64,000 nt of DNA, taken from contig JAKOON010000007.1 in the NCBI GenBank assembly GCA_022577435.1, forward strand, positions 13,672,426 through 13,736,425. Direction: 5' to 3'. Each line of letters starts with the position of its first letter. Position 1 is the stretch's first letter. A program made the position numbers and the translations under genes. The notes beneath the pieces were generated by a model. That model was not told the origin of the DNA, did not search any database, and was given only the letters and a program-made list of their open reading frames with translations. Below are positions 12,201 through 22,200 of this stretch, in pieces. The stretch is from Embiotoca jacksoni. Lineage: Eukaryota > Chordata > Actinopteri > Embiotocidae.

Positions 12201-15200
12201 TGTATGAATCTAGTTTTCGATTCACGGTTTGGTAAAAAAAAAATTCCCCCCCAAAAAAAAAAGTGTTTTCATTTATTTTCCAAAAACAGAAAATATTAAA
12301 TAGTATTAATAGGACTTTACTGGCCATAATTCTTACTGTAACTGTTTAGGCTCTCAAATTGCATACTGTCGGTAAAGAAACACTCTGAGCTGTTTACTCC
12401 CAAACAGAATGATAAATATCCAGTAAGACAAGTGCAACATTCTCAGTTAACTTCAGCACAGAGCAACTTCAGCTATACAAATTGCAAAAAAAAAAAGTAA
12501 CTGCCTTGCTCTCTGGTTTTAAATGTTGAGGGCACAACCATCTTGTTAAAAAAGCTTAATTGAACTGTTTGACTCACAGGTGTACTGAACCAAGGAATTG
12601 TCACATTGTACTGAAAAGTTTGGGACAAATACATGTTCTGTTCCACCCCTGATTTTTTACAATACCCATTCATCCAGGACTTTGCACTTTTTTTGTGATC
12701 TTGGCAATCAACAATGCTTGTTTGTTCTGCAGTTATTCTCAAAAATTGCAATGCAGTTTCTGGAGATTGTCACTCTTTTTGCAGTAAAATTGCTTGAATT
12801 GTCAAAAATTGCAAATCCAGCTATAACCAAAATGGACAGTCATATTAAAAAACACTTCCTATGATAAAAGGCATCCTGCACATCATATCAATAGCTGGAA
12901 ATATATTAGTTTTCATCTGTTTTCCTTTACGTAACTTGTTGGACCACAGGCACAAAGTTACAAAGAAATTCATGAGTCATAAAAGTGAAGTCGTTTTACA
13001 AAACAAACTGTGACTGTAATATAGAACACATAGGCTACATCTCCTGTAAAAAAATAAGTGCTTTAAATGTTTTTTTAAATCACATTAATTCAGCACGCAG
13101 TGTATCTCTTACAACTGTAAGGTTTTTAGAAGATCTGCATCTGATTGGAGTGATGCAGAGAAGTGCATTGATTGGTCGCTTAAATCTCATCTGCCATATT
13201 TCCCCAAACTGCGTTATTTCTTTGCCTTTTCTGCCAGTCAGCCGGCATGTGGTTTGTTTTGATGGAGAGGTTAAAGAGCCTTGTTTGACTGTAAATGAGG
13301 AGTTATTGTTGTTGATTAAACAAGTTTTGTTTGGAAAGGCTTGTGCTGTAATGCCTTCAGCAGAGCTTTTATTGAGTACATTTATTGTGGGGAAATTACA
13401 TCAATTTTGCAAAATTGCAAACTCATTGGAATATTGTAGAGATCAGTTCAATTTACATGATTTATTGTGATTTTTTTTGGGGGGGGAGGGACTGAATCAT
13501 TTTTATAATACAGTCTTTGTTCTTTATTTATAAACTTTGCAAGCTAATATTTGTATTTTACTTTGAGCTCATTATAGTAAACCTAGTTAATCAATATGTT
13601 GTGGTACATTGATGGTAATCACATAAGTGGTAAATGGACTCCTCATCTGGAATAACAGTATCTGCATAGACACGGATAATGAACTAAACTGCAGAATTGA
13701 ACATGAATTTTGTGAAAAGATGATTCGGTGTGTCTGCTGTAGAAGTTATTTTTATTCATGTTTATCGTTGTACAGGTGAAGCCTTCCACCCCAGTGACCA
13801 CCATCAACACACAGACCTGTCGGTACCTCCCAACAGCCCCACTGGCCTGTCTTCCCAGCATTCCTCCCTCCTGCCTCCAAAGCCGAACTCTGGGCAGCAC
13901 GGCCATGTAACCTCCTCCTGTGGCACCGGTGTGGCCGCCCACGCTCCCTTCTCTCCGCTGGTACCAAACCTCCACTGCCCCACAGCCAAATTCAACTCTC
14001 CCAGTCCAGATAGCCCAACATCTGTCCACAAGCCCAGCCCATGTAAAAACTCCCACATTCCTGCCGTCAACACGCAACACAGCAAACTGGGCACGTCTAT
14101 TATGGGCTGTAACCACTCCTGTAATGGACACAGTCCGGGAACAGTGGCCACCTCCAATGTAGGCCATCTAACAGCTGGGGCCTGCAGGTTAGTATTAATA
14201 TGTCAACATTGCTTTTCTTGAATATGTTATATTAAGAAATCACCTCTGTGCTTGTGTTGATTCAGAATAAAAAAGCATTCTGGGGGGTTCAGAGCAATCT
14301 TTTCTTTTTTGTAGGGATCAAGCATGTAAGGGGCACAAAGTGACTAATGGGACATTGTGCCACCCTTCGTCTGAGCTGGAGGAGGGCGAGGATGAAGACA
14401 GCAGCTCTGAGAGGAGCTCCTGTGCTTCTTCTTCCACCAACCAGAAGGATGGGAAATACTGCGATTGCTGCTACTGCGAGTTCTTTGGACACAATGCGGT
14501 ACTTTAAAACTTTTTGTAGTCACTTCTGTTGAAGTTATAAGCTCCATTTTCTGTTGCATATTTATTAAACGTTTAAAAAAAAAAAGCTGACAAAGTGAAA
14601 CGGTATCAATATTACTACATATCATTTGCTCACAGCCTCCAGCTGCACCAACGAGCCGAAACTACGCCGAGATCCGAGAGAAGCTTCGCTCCCGTCTGAC
14701 CCGGCGTAAAGAAGAGCTGCCTCAGCGTCAAGATTCAGAACTGTCAGTGGCTGGTGTCATTGACAACCGGGACGTAGACGAACTGTTAGACTTCATTAAC
14801 AGTTCGGAGCCCAAACCTGTCAACAGTGCCAAGGCTGCCAAAAGGGCTCGACACAAACAAAAGAAGAAGGTGTGGTAACTTTACAAATCACGTGTTTTTA
14901 TTTCTTTTATTACAAAGTGAACATTTATTATCTAGTGATGCAAACTTTATTCAATATGTAGCTAGACATATTAATACGGATTCTTCAAAACGCCTCTTTA
15001 CTTTTAATGGTGAATGTCACAAAAACGTCTCAACAAGATTTTCGCCTAGAGACAAGAATCTGCAACATTCAGAGAAGATTTCTTTGTAAGCAACAGTAAT
15101 AAATTACAAACAGTAAAGGCGAATTCATGCTTTCAAATTCTTGAAATCTCGTGCTGTGTTTACCCACTGGGACAGGAAGGCAACAAACTCTTGAATTGCG

Positions 15201-17164
15201 TCGATAGCAGACAGACCCGTACCCAAAGTGTAGTGTGAATGGAGCCATGTGTATATTCACTGACCGTGTTTAAAGTGGACATCGGTAAACACACTGAAAC
15301 CATGGATTGGCTTTAACTCTGGATTAGATGCATACACCGATCCCTGCGAATCCCTCATGGATTGGCAGGAATTTTGAATTGTGTGTGGGAGGGATGGTGA
15401 ACTCGACCCACAAATGAAAACTACAATATTAGGAGGTGATTAAGAAGATTAAATGACTATTGCTAAAAATCTGTCTATTATGAATCATATCAAAAACAGG
15501 GATGGATTTCATGAAAATCAGGAACTAAATGATAAAACAAGACCTTCCCAAACATTTGATGCCATCTTTAGGTACTTTTTGACCCTCAGTGCTACAGATA
15601 CATTTTGGTCAATATCAAAATAGTTGTTCAATATACCATTTATTTTAACACTTAAATGTTTGTGTGTACGTATTTTCACTTTCATACTTGTCCCGTGTCT
15701 GTTGTAGGAAAAAGCTCAGCAGGGCAACATGGGTGCTGCAGGCAGTGACCCCCACTCCACTCCATCTGAGCCTGTCGACGAGCCCCTTCCTGATGGTTCA
15801 GAAGCCAGTCGGCTGCTCGACTGGCCTCAGCTGGAACTCGAACGCGTTAACAGTTTTCTCACAAGTCGACTGGAGGAGATTAAGAACACCATTAAAGACT
15901 CAATCCGGGCCTCCTTTAGCATGTACGACCTCAATCTGGATGTCAATGACTTCCCAAAGAAGGCAGCCACGTTGGAGGGAAACCATTTACTGTCCCACCT
16001 CAATGGTTCCTCTGACTTGCAGCAGATAGATCTTGACCTCTCTCCTCTTTCACTCGGAACCTTTAAGAGCCACCTGGACCTGGTTAATGGATGGGAGGAC
16101 ACGACCACTGTCTCATCCCCTAATGCCACCACCACTGCATCAGGGGTCAGCGCTGCTTCAAAGGACATCCAGCGGTTGCACACTACCCCGAGCCTCTCAA
16201 AGCTCATCAGAGTTCGATCCCCCGAAAGATGCACTTCCACTGGCTCTGAGTGTTTGCCACAGGTGCCAGCCCAAGCAACGGCTAAATCAAAGGAGGACAC
16301 CACCGATCCCAAGACCACAGCAGCTGGGAACAGTGGTGCAAAGTCAAAGAAGAATAAAAAGCAGCAGCAAAGACAGGAGCCATCTGTGTCAGAGCAAAAC
16401 TCCAGCAAACCAACCAAAGCTGCCTGTGGGACCGAAGCACACAAAACCAACGATTCTAAAGAAATGGCGTCAAACGGCTCAAAGTCTGGCAACAAACAAC
16501 CTCAGCACTTTGCAGACAACCAGAGAAATGGGCCTAAGAAAGCTGAGGAGGGCAGATCATTCAAACATACAACAAATGGAGCAAACAGCGGCCCCTTGAG
16601 CGCGCAAAGGGGGAAAGGCGACACAGAGACACGAGGAGGTCGGTCTGAGCAGGATTCAGAAAGCAAAACTCATCCCACCATTCAAGCTTATGGGCAACAA
16701 CAGCAACAGCAGCAATCCAAGGGGAAAAATAAGAAGAACAAGAACAAGGGGGAAAAATCCAGCAGTGCTATTGGTATGGGAGGATATCTTTATTTACAAC
16801 AAAGTGTGCATAATTGTTAATGTGTCTTGATTTTTAATGTCTACATCTAATTTCTGCACCCTCTTTTCATTCCTTAGATGATGTGTTTCTCCCTAAAGAT
16901 GTGGATCCAACAGAAATGGATGAGATTGATCGGGAAGTGGAGTACTTTAAAAGGTAAGTTCTGCCCAGGGGTGTATTTAAAAAAAAAAAAACACACAAAA
17001 AAAAAAAAAAACCTGGGATCTTTTTCATCTCCTCCTCTTCTTATTTGTCTCTATTTGTTCCCTGTAGGTTTTGCCTCGATTCTGCTAAGCAAACTCGCCA
17101 GAAGGTAGCAGTGAATTGGTCCAACTTCACCCTCAAAAAGGTTCCTTCCAATGCAGCTCAATAA
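5998..17164 (+). CDS. fam193b: FAM193 family member B (IRIZIO)
   Basis: Ten coding exons join in frame to 972 aa: 5998-6162, 7926-8204, 8859-9045, 11787-12005, 13776-14187, 14315-14498, 14636-14869, 15708-16773, 16878-16953 and 17068-17164. The start MARKKSKQQG has a good context (GCGATGG). Exon 2 has paired cysteines (HTCCLLCHREFKDW and PLWICQSCCKS), possibly metal-binding. Exon 3 has DWDPSSFLSAHKLSGLWNS, exon 6 has DGKYCDCCYCEFFGHNA, and exon 7 begins a basic coiled stretch (YAEIREKLRSRLTRRKEE). Exon 8 is long, low-complexity and Ser/Lys/Gln-rich, with a Q7 run. The C-terminus (DDVFLPKDVDPTEMDEIDRE, then FCLDSAKQTRQKVAVNWSNF) is the conserved FAM193 C-terminal domain. Molecular function of the family is poorly known; I do not assign one. 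Human FAM193B is next to DDX41 as here. Exon 2 also holds an 18-20 residue tandem duplication. Confidence 0.93.
6200..6274. repeat. (GT)n microsatellite in fam193b intron 1
   Basis: An uninterrupted GT tract of about 37 units lies 37 bases after the exon 1 donor. It is the only long dinucleotide tract here with GT rather than CA on the plus strand. Confidence 0.95.
6460..6560. repeat. pyrimidine tract (CTC/CAC triplets) in fam193b intron 1
   Basis: A strand-asymmetric C/T-rich run contains repeated CCTCCT and CCACCA triplets. A second run, (T)n then (C)n, lies at 6898-6957. Both are mirror-repeat or triplex prone. Chance open frames across them encode only His/Leu/Pro or Glu/Gly runs. Confidence 0.75.
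6565..6800 (+). promoter_or_regulatory. CpG-rich intron 1 segment, possible alternative promoter
   Basis: CpG density is high between 6565 and 6790 (for example GGCGGCTTTGTCGGCAGCGG and CTCGTAGCGCC), then falls sharply. The segment ends with TTCAGCAG followed by GTCTCC, a weak donor. It could be the 3' edge of the fam193b CpG island or an internal promoter. No coding continuity with exon 2 was found. Confidence 0.3.
6963..7925 (+). other. fam193b intron 1, remainder
   Basis: Ordinary AT-rich intron sequence. I see no exon, RNA gene or recognisable repeat apart from short T-runs before the exon 2 acceptor. Confidence 0.6.
9046..11786 (+). other. fam193b intron 3
   Basis: 2.7 kb AT-rich intron with stops in all frames and no recognisable element. 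Confidence 0.6.
12006..13775 (+). other. fam193b intron 4
   Basis: 1.8 kb AT-rich intron. The 161-codon open stretch at 12985-13470 lacks any recognisable motif and has no splice logic with the neighbouring exons. Nothing else is seen. Confidence 0.6.
14870..15707 (+). other. fam193b intron 7
   Basis: 0.84 kb AT-rich intron ending in a CTGTTGTAG acceptor. No feature recognised. Confidence 0.6.
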
Positions 17165-18940
17165 CTTGGATGAGTGCCAGACATACAAAGCTTCAAACCA
17201 CAAACTCTTTCAATCGAGCCCTATTTGGCCTGAGGCCTTCTCTCATTCCCAGTTTACTTCTCTTCCTCACTAAGCCAAGGGACCCCTGGTTCAAAATCCT
17301 ACTCTCCATTCAAAAGACTGAAACATAACCCGTGGCTAACAAGCCAGGGATCATTCTCCAGGCAAACTTTACCCTTTGCTATTATTGCAATGTTCACTAA
17401 ATGAGAGATGCAAAAAATGGAAAAAAAGTCTGTTGAATCAACTGCATCCATGTGCTTACGTATGTAGTATGTAAACAAATACCTTACATGAAATAAATGT
17501 TTTTATCACAAATCTGAGACATTTTAACGTTGTTAAACTTCTGAAATCCATTGAGTTCAATTTGGTGCTCATCGTCCATGATGTTCTGTGTTGCTAGTTT
17601 CCCACCTACAACACCAGTCTCACCAGACACTAAGACTGATTGTTTTATGCTGAACAACTGTCAGAAAAGGAGCACAAGACAACATTTTGACCTAATTTTA
17701 TCTAAAAAGAACCACTTGTACCCGTCTGCAGGAAGCAATGGTGACCACAGTTACATTAATGCTACTCACGAGCCCGCAGTACATCTTGTGCTTTTTTTTT
17801 ATGGCTTTCAATTCAAATATTTGTCTTAAATTTGAATGGTGATTAAAGAATGATTTGATAAAAAAAAAAAGAAAAAAAAAGAAAAGGAAATGACAAACAC
17901 TTGACCTACCTGCTATACTGTCTTGTTATAAAATGACAAAAAAAACAACACATGAATGTTTGACAGTTAGTGGACAAGTAACACTAATATTATATTTCAC
18001 AATTTAATTTTACATTTGACCTTCAGTGTGCATCTTAAACATAAATCCAATTTAAGAACTCTGGAAAATATGTCCCAAGGTATGAAATGCAGGACAGAAA
18101 CATCTTAACAGTCTCCCAGTCTTGTATTGAGAAAAGTTCCATGTCTGTTGCTTCAATGTCGATCCTCCTGTGGTGTTTAGTCTTGAACTATTATCTCTTA
18201 GTGATATCCAATATACACTCTGTAGAAGAAAGTCCTTTACCACAACTACTCTCACTCTCAAACTGTTATTTCAGACCGCTACATCCCAGCAGTGACAGGA
18301 ACACCGGTGTGCAATGTTTATTTTAATGGAACTATGACAGTTAATTTCAATGCTTGTACATACTGAGTGGATATTTTTGGCACTTTTTGAACCTTTGTCT
18401 TGCGTTTCTGAGGGTTGTGCGTGCGTGCGTGCGTGTGTGTGCGTGTGTGACTGTGACTGAGAAGTACATTTTCAACTATACTATTATTTTTTTTTTCCTA
18501 TTTTCTTTTCTGTACTGTAACCTTGGTGGCACCCTCCACCTTAGCTAACCTATCTGGCACTTAAGTCTTGATTATCCTTTGGTGGTAAATATCACAGAAG
18601 AGAGACCTTTGGGACGTGGGTTTTACACCAGTATCAATGTTTTAGCTGATGGCTTTCATTGCGATGGATTCCTTTTTTTTTTTTTTTTTTCCTAAATCTG
18701 TGCTGAGATTTTGTTTTGTTTTGTTTTAATATAACATTTGATGCTTTCTAGGTTATATTCAATTAGAGAAGATTATCTTAATGTTTCGAATGTAGATTTA
18801 TACTATACCAATAATAGCCAAGTGTATGTTGGCTTGTTTCTTTTTATTCACTTTTGATACTGTGAAAAATCTTTCGTTCAGAAAGATTAAAAACAATACA
18901 GTTTTGACAAAAAAAAAAAATAAAAGTGTGGTCTTTGTTT
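17165..18940 (+). other. fam193b: fam193b 3' UTR
   Basis: About 1.78 kb of AT-rich, non-coding sequence follows the stop. It includes a G(C/T)GT-rich patch at 18415-18450 and A-rich runs near 17860. An earlier ATTAAA near 17843 could give a shorter form. The most distal signal is AATAAA at 18919-18924, with ATTAAA at 18886-18891 just before it. Confidence 0.6.
18919..18924 (+). terminator. fam193b: poly(A) signal of fam193b
   Basis: AATAAA embedded at the end of an A-run, followed by GTGTGGTCTTTGTTTTC, a GT/T-rich downstream element. Only about 280 bases separate it from the ddx41 start codon. Confidence 0.5.
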
Positions 18941-18959
18941 TCTAAGTTCATCTTTTTTA

Positions 18960-19201
18960 TTTGGTATCTATGACGCTGCATCTGCAGCACAGTAGCTGGA
19001 GGAGTCGTGCGGTCGCAGCGGCTCTGTAAGGTTTGACCCTTCCGGCTTTCCGTACATTCACATCTCTCGCTTGTGTGTAAACATGTGGATTCAGTATATT
19101 CACTAACTTGCGTGGCGAGTGTTTGGTGAATCACTTTTTTTTTTTTTTTTTTTTTTTTTTGCTGAAGTATACAGGAAGTCGTAGTTGTATTCATAAATAA
19201 A
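18960..19201 (+). promoter_or_regulatory. ddx41: ddx41 promoter and 5' UTR
   Basis: A compact region lies between the fam193b poly(A) signal and the ddx41 ATG at 19202. It has ETS-like cores (CTTCCGGCTT near 19036 and ACAGGAAGTC near 19171), CpGs around 19005-19025 and a 26-base T-run at 19135-19160. No TATA box is evident at a sensible distance. Confidence 0.5.
19135..19160. repeat. T26 homopolymer before the ddx41 start
   Basis: An uninterrupted T-run ends 41 bases before the ATG, so it lies in the core promoter or the 5' UTR and may vary in length between individuals. Confidence 0.85.
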
Positions 19202-22200
19202 ATGGAGACCGAAAATCGAGCCAAAAAGGTAAGTTTATAGCGCTTAATATCATTCACACTATAAAGAGGCGACGCTAGCGGAAGTTAGCGAGCTAGTCGA
19301 GCGTTAGCTTGTGTCCAGTCGTGTTTACATGCGTTGTTTTCTCCATCGGGCTGTTAAAAAGCACCGAAACAGGCCAACGAGTAACGTCAAACCAAAGTGT
19401 TTGAATACCACGTTGGTTCAATTAGATTATACGTGAATGTGCGCCGTGCTTGCTCGAGCTAGTTTCATTAGCCGTGAGGCTCCGTGGTAAATACTTAACG
19501 CGGAAACTCAAGTAAAAATAAAAAAAACTTCCACAATATCACAACCCGCTTTTCTGTCAGGTTCAAATATAAAAAGTGCTGTAATGAGTTTGCGGTTTCC
19601 TTAACAAATATGTTCAGTTGATAATTACACCGAAGAAACGGCAGCTATTACTTTCATCATAAAACTGAAACGTAAAGCGTGTGTTAATTATCTGTACACG
19701 GTATGAACCGCTTAAAATAACCACCGCGTCTTTAATCTGCTTTATTACCACCTGTTTCTGCACAGCATGCTGCAGTGAAACGTAATAGAGGGAGACCGCC
19801 TCGTATCTGGAGGCCGTTCAGGCTCAATGCTTCTGATGATGTGTTTGTGCAGAGGTCCGCTGGGGAGGATGACCGGTCTGGCTCCGAGGGGCCGGAGGAC
19901 GACGTCCCCTACGTGCCCTACATCCCGTTCAAAATCAGAAAGCAACAAATGGTACGTTATTGTGCATATTGCTCTGCTGCGTAAAGGGGGCCAAGATCCC
20001 AAAATTGGTAGGTAGGTCTGTCACTTCGTGGGAAAGTACGTGTTACCCGGTTAATGTCGAGCAACGTGGAGCGAGATTTGAAGTTATTAGGAATTCAACG
20101 TGTCAAAAAACAACACGGGTATTTGCCCATTGGTGACTCTTGTTGTCGGTCGGTCGGGGGTGGCGAGGCCGACTGTTAACTCCGTTATCCAAGACCGGCT
20201 CTGATGTCGCGTTTGGACACACCGGCAGGATTTCAGAGTCACGGTCAGAACATGAAACTACTTTACTGTCATTTGAAAATCATCGCACACATCCAAGCTC
20301 CGAGAAGAAGGTGCATACCACAAGTGGAAGTGCCATATCACTAAGAAAAGGCACTTACCACTTTCCACTAAGAGACATCCCACCTACCAATTTAGGATCT
20401 TGCTGTCTCTCTTTGCTTGACACCTCAGAAATCGGTATGTAGATCCAATTCACTGGGTTTAGGTTTGGGGCCAATATTGACTTTATTTTGTGGATCAGGG
20501 ATATTGGCCTGATGTGATCATCCATTATCTATACCTGCTTTATCCTGAACAGGGTAATTGGGGGGGGGGGGGGGGGGGCTGGAGGCTATCCCAGCTCATA
20601 TTGGGCGAAGGCAGGGTACACCCTGGACAGGTTGCCAGTCTATCACAGGGCCGCCCCCAATGTGATCAATCCACATTTAATAAATGTTTTATGTTAATGT
20701 CATTTTGTGTTTTTGCTGCACTCGTTCACTGCAAACTGCAGGGACAGTTTTCAGCCTTACGACAATGCTTGATGTCATGTTACCTTGTTTAAAAATGATC
20801 ATAATGAGCCTGCAGTAAACTATATAGATTTAGAATTTTGGAACAAGATAGCTCTGGTATCGGACCGAGAACCAATGTCAGCAGGTATCTACGTTGAGAT
20901 ACCGTATCGGACTATTTTCTCAAGTATATCAACTTCGCACCCAGTGACCATATTTTAAAATGTAATGTATATATATTTTTTTTTTTTTAAACATATTTAC
21001 CTCACAGCTACATAAGATGTCACGTCTGCGAGGGAAGGCAGTGGACGAGGAGCACAAGGACAGTGGGGAGGAGCAGAGGGATGAGGACGAGGGTCTTGGT
21101 CCACGCTCCAATGTCAGTCTCCTTGATCAGCATCAACACCTCAAGGAAAAAGCAGAAGGTATCAAACTATATCCAACCACGTATTATGATTGTCGCCCCT
21201 TCAATTGTTTAAATCCTATTTCACTTCACTGTATGGATTCTGTATCACCTCATCTACTTAATGTTTTTGTGTCAACAGCCCGTAAGGAGTCTGCTAAGGA
21301 GAAGCAGCTGAAAGAGGAAGAGAAGATTCTTGAAAGCGTTGCAGAGGGCAGAGGTAAAATGATATCCCTGTCAAGTCAAATTCATAATTTGATTTTTTTT
21401 TTCAACTTGAAGGTGATAAAGCAATTCGTGCAAAATGCAAAACTTTTCAAAACTAACTGTGGCGACTTTCAACTGTCTTCTATTAGCTCTGATGTCTGTG
21501 AAGGAAATGGCCAAAGGTATCATATACGATGATCCCATAAAAACAAGGTGAGCTCTTCATCAGTGAATTTTGTAAAGTAAAATATTGTATGTCGAGTTTT
21601 TATTTTCACTATTTTGATTTAACCTGAATATTCTATCCAGCTGGAAAGCACCACGCTACATCCTGAACATGCCAGACACCAGACACGAACGCGTCAGGAA
21701 GAAGTTCCACATCCTGGTTGATGGAGATGGCATCCCTCCTCCAATCAAAAGCTTCAGAGAGATGAAGTTGCCACCAGGTAACCCCCACACTCTCTGTCCC
21801 ACACGTGAAACACACACTTTGTCTTCCTGTATGAAGCCTTTAATGGTCCCACATGATTAACAACCAACAACAAATCTGTGTTTATCTTGTTTGCAGCAAT
21901 TCTGAAAGGTTTAAAAAAGAAGGGAATTGTGCACCCGACACCGATTCAGATTCAAGGAATCCCCACAGTGTGAGTAACAGCATGTGGACCTGGAACACAA
22001 ACTGCAGTATCCTGTGTGAAGTTTGTATTTAGGTTAAGCACATGTGAACTGTTACTTGACTGACAGTGTTTATCTTGCAGTCTGTCAGGTCGAGACATGA
22101 TTGGCATTGCCTTCACTGGATCAGGAAAGACTTTGGTCTTCACTCTGCCAATCATCATGTTTTCCCTGGAACAGGAGAAGAGGCTCCCATTCTTTAAGAG

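Noticed and set aside
12985..13470. 161-codon open frame in fam193b intron 4
   Set aside because: No motif, AT-driven composition, and inclusion is not needed since exons 4 and 5 join in frame without it.
13643..14167. 174-codon minus-strand open frame
   Set aside because: Antisense shadow of fam193b exon 5.
15827..16495. 222-codon minus-strand open frame
   Set aside because: It is antisense to fam193b exon 8, whose sense frame is conserved and splice-consistent.
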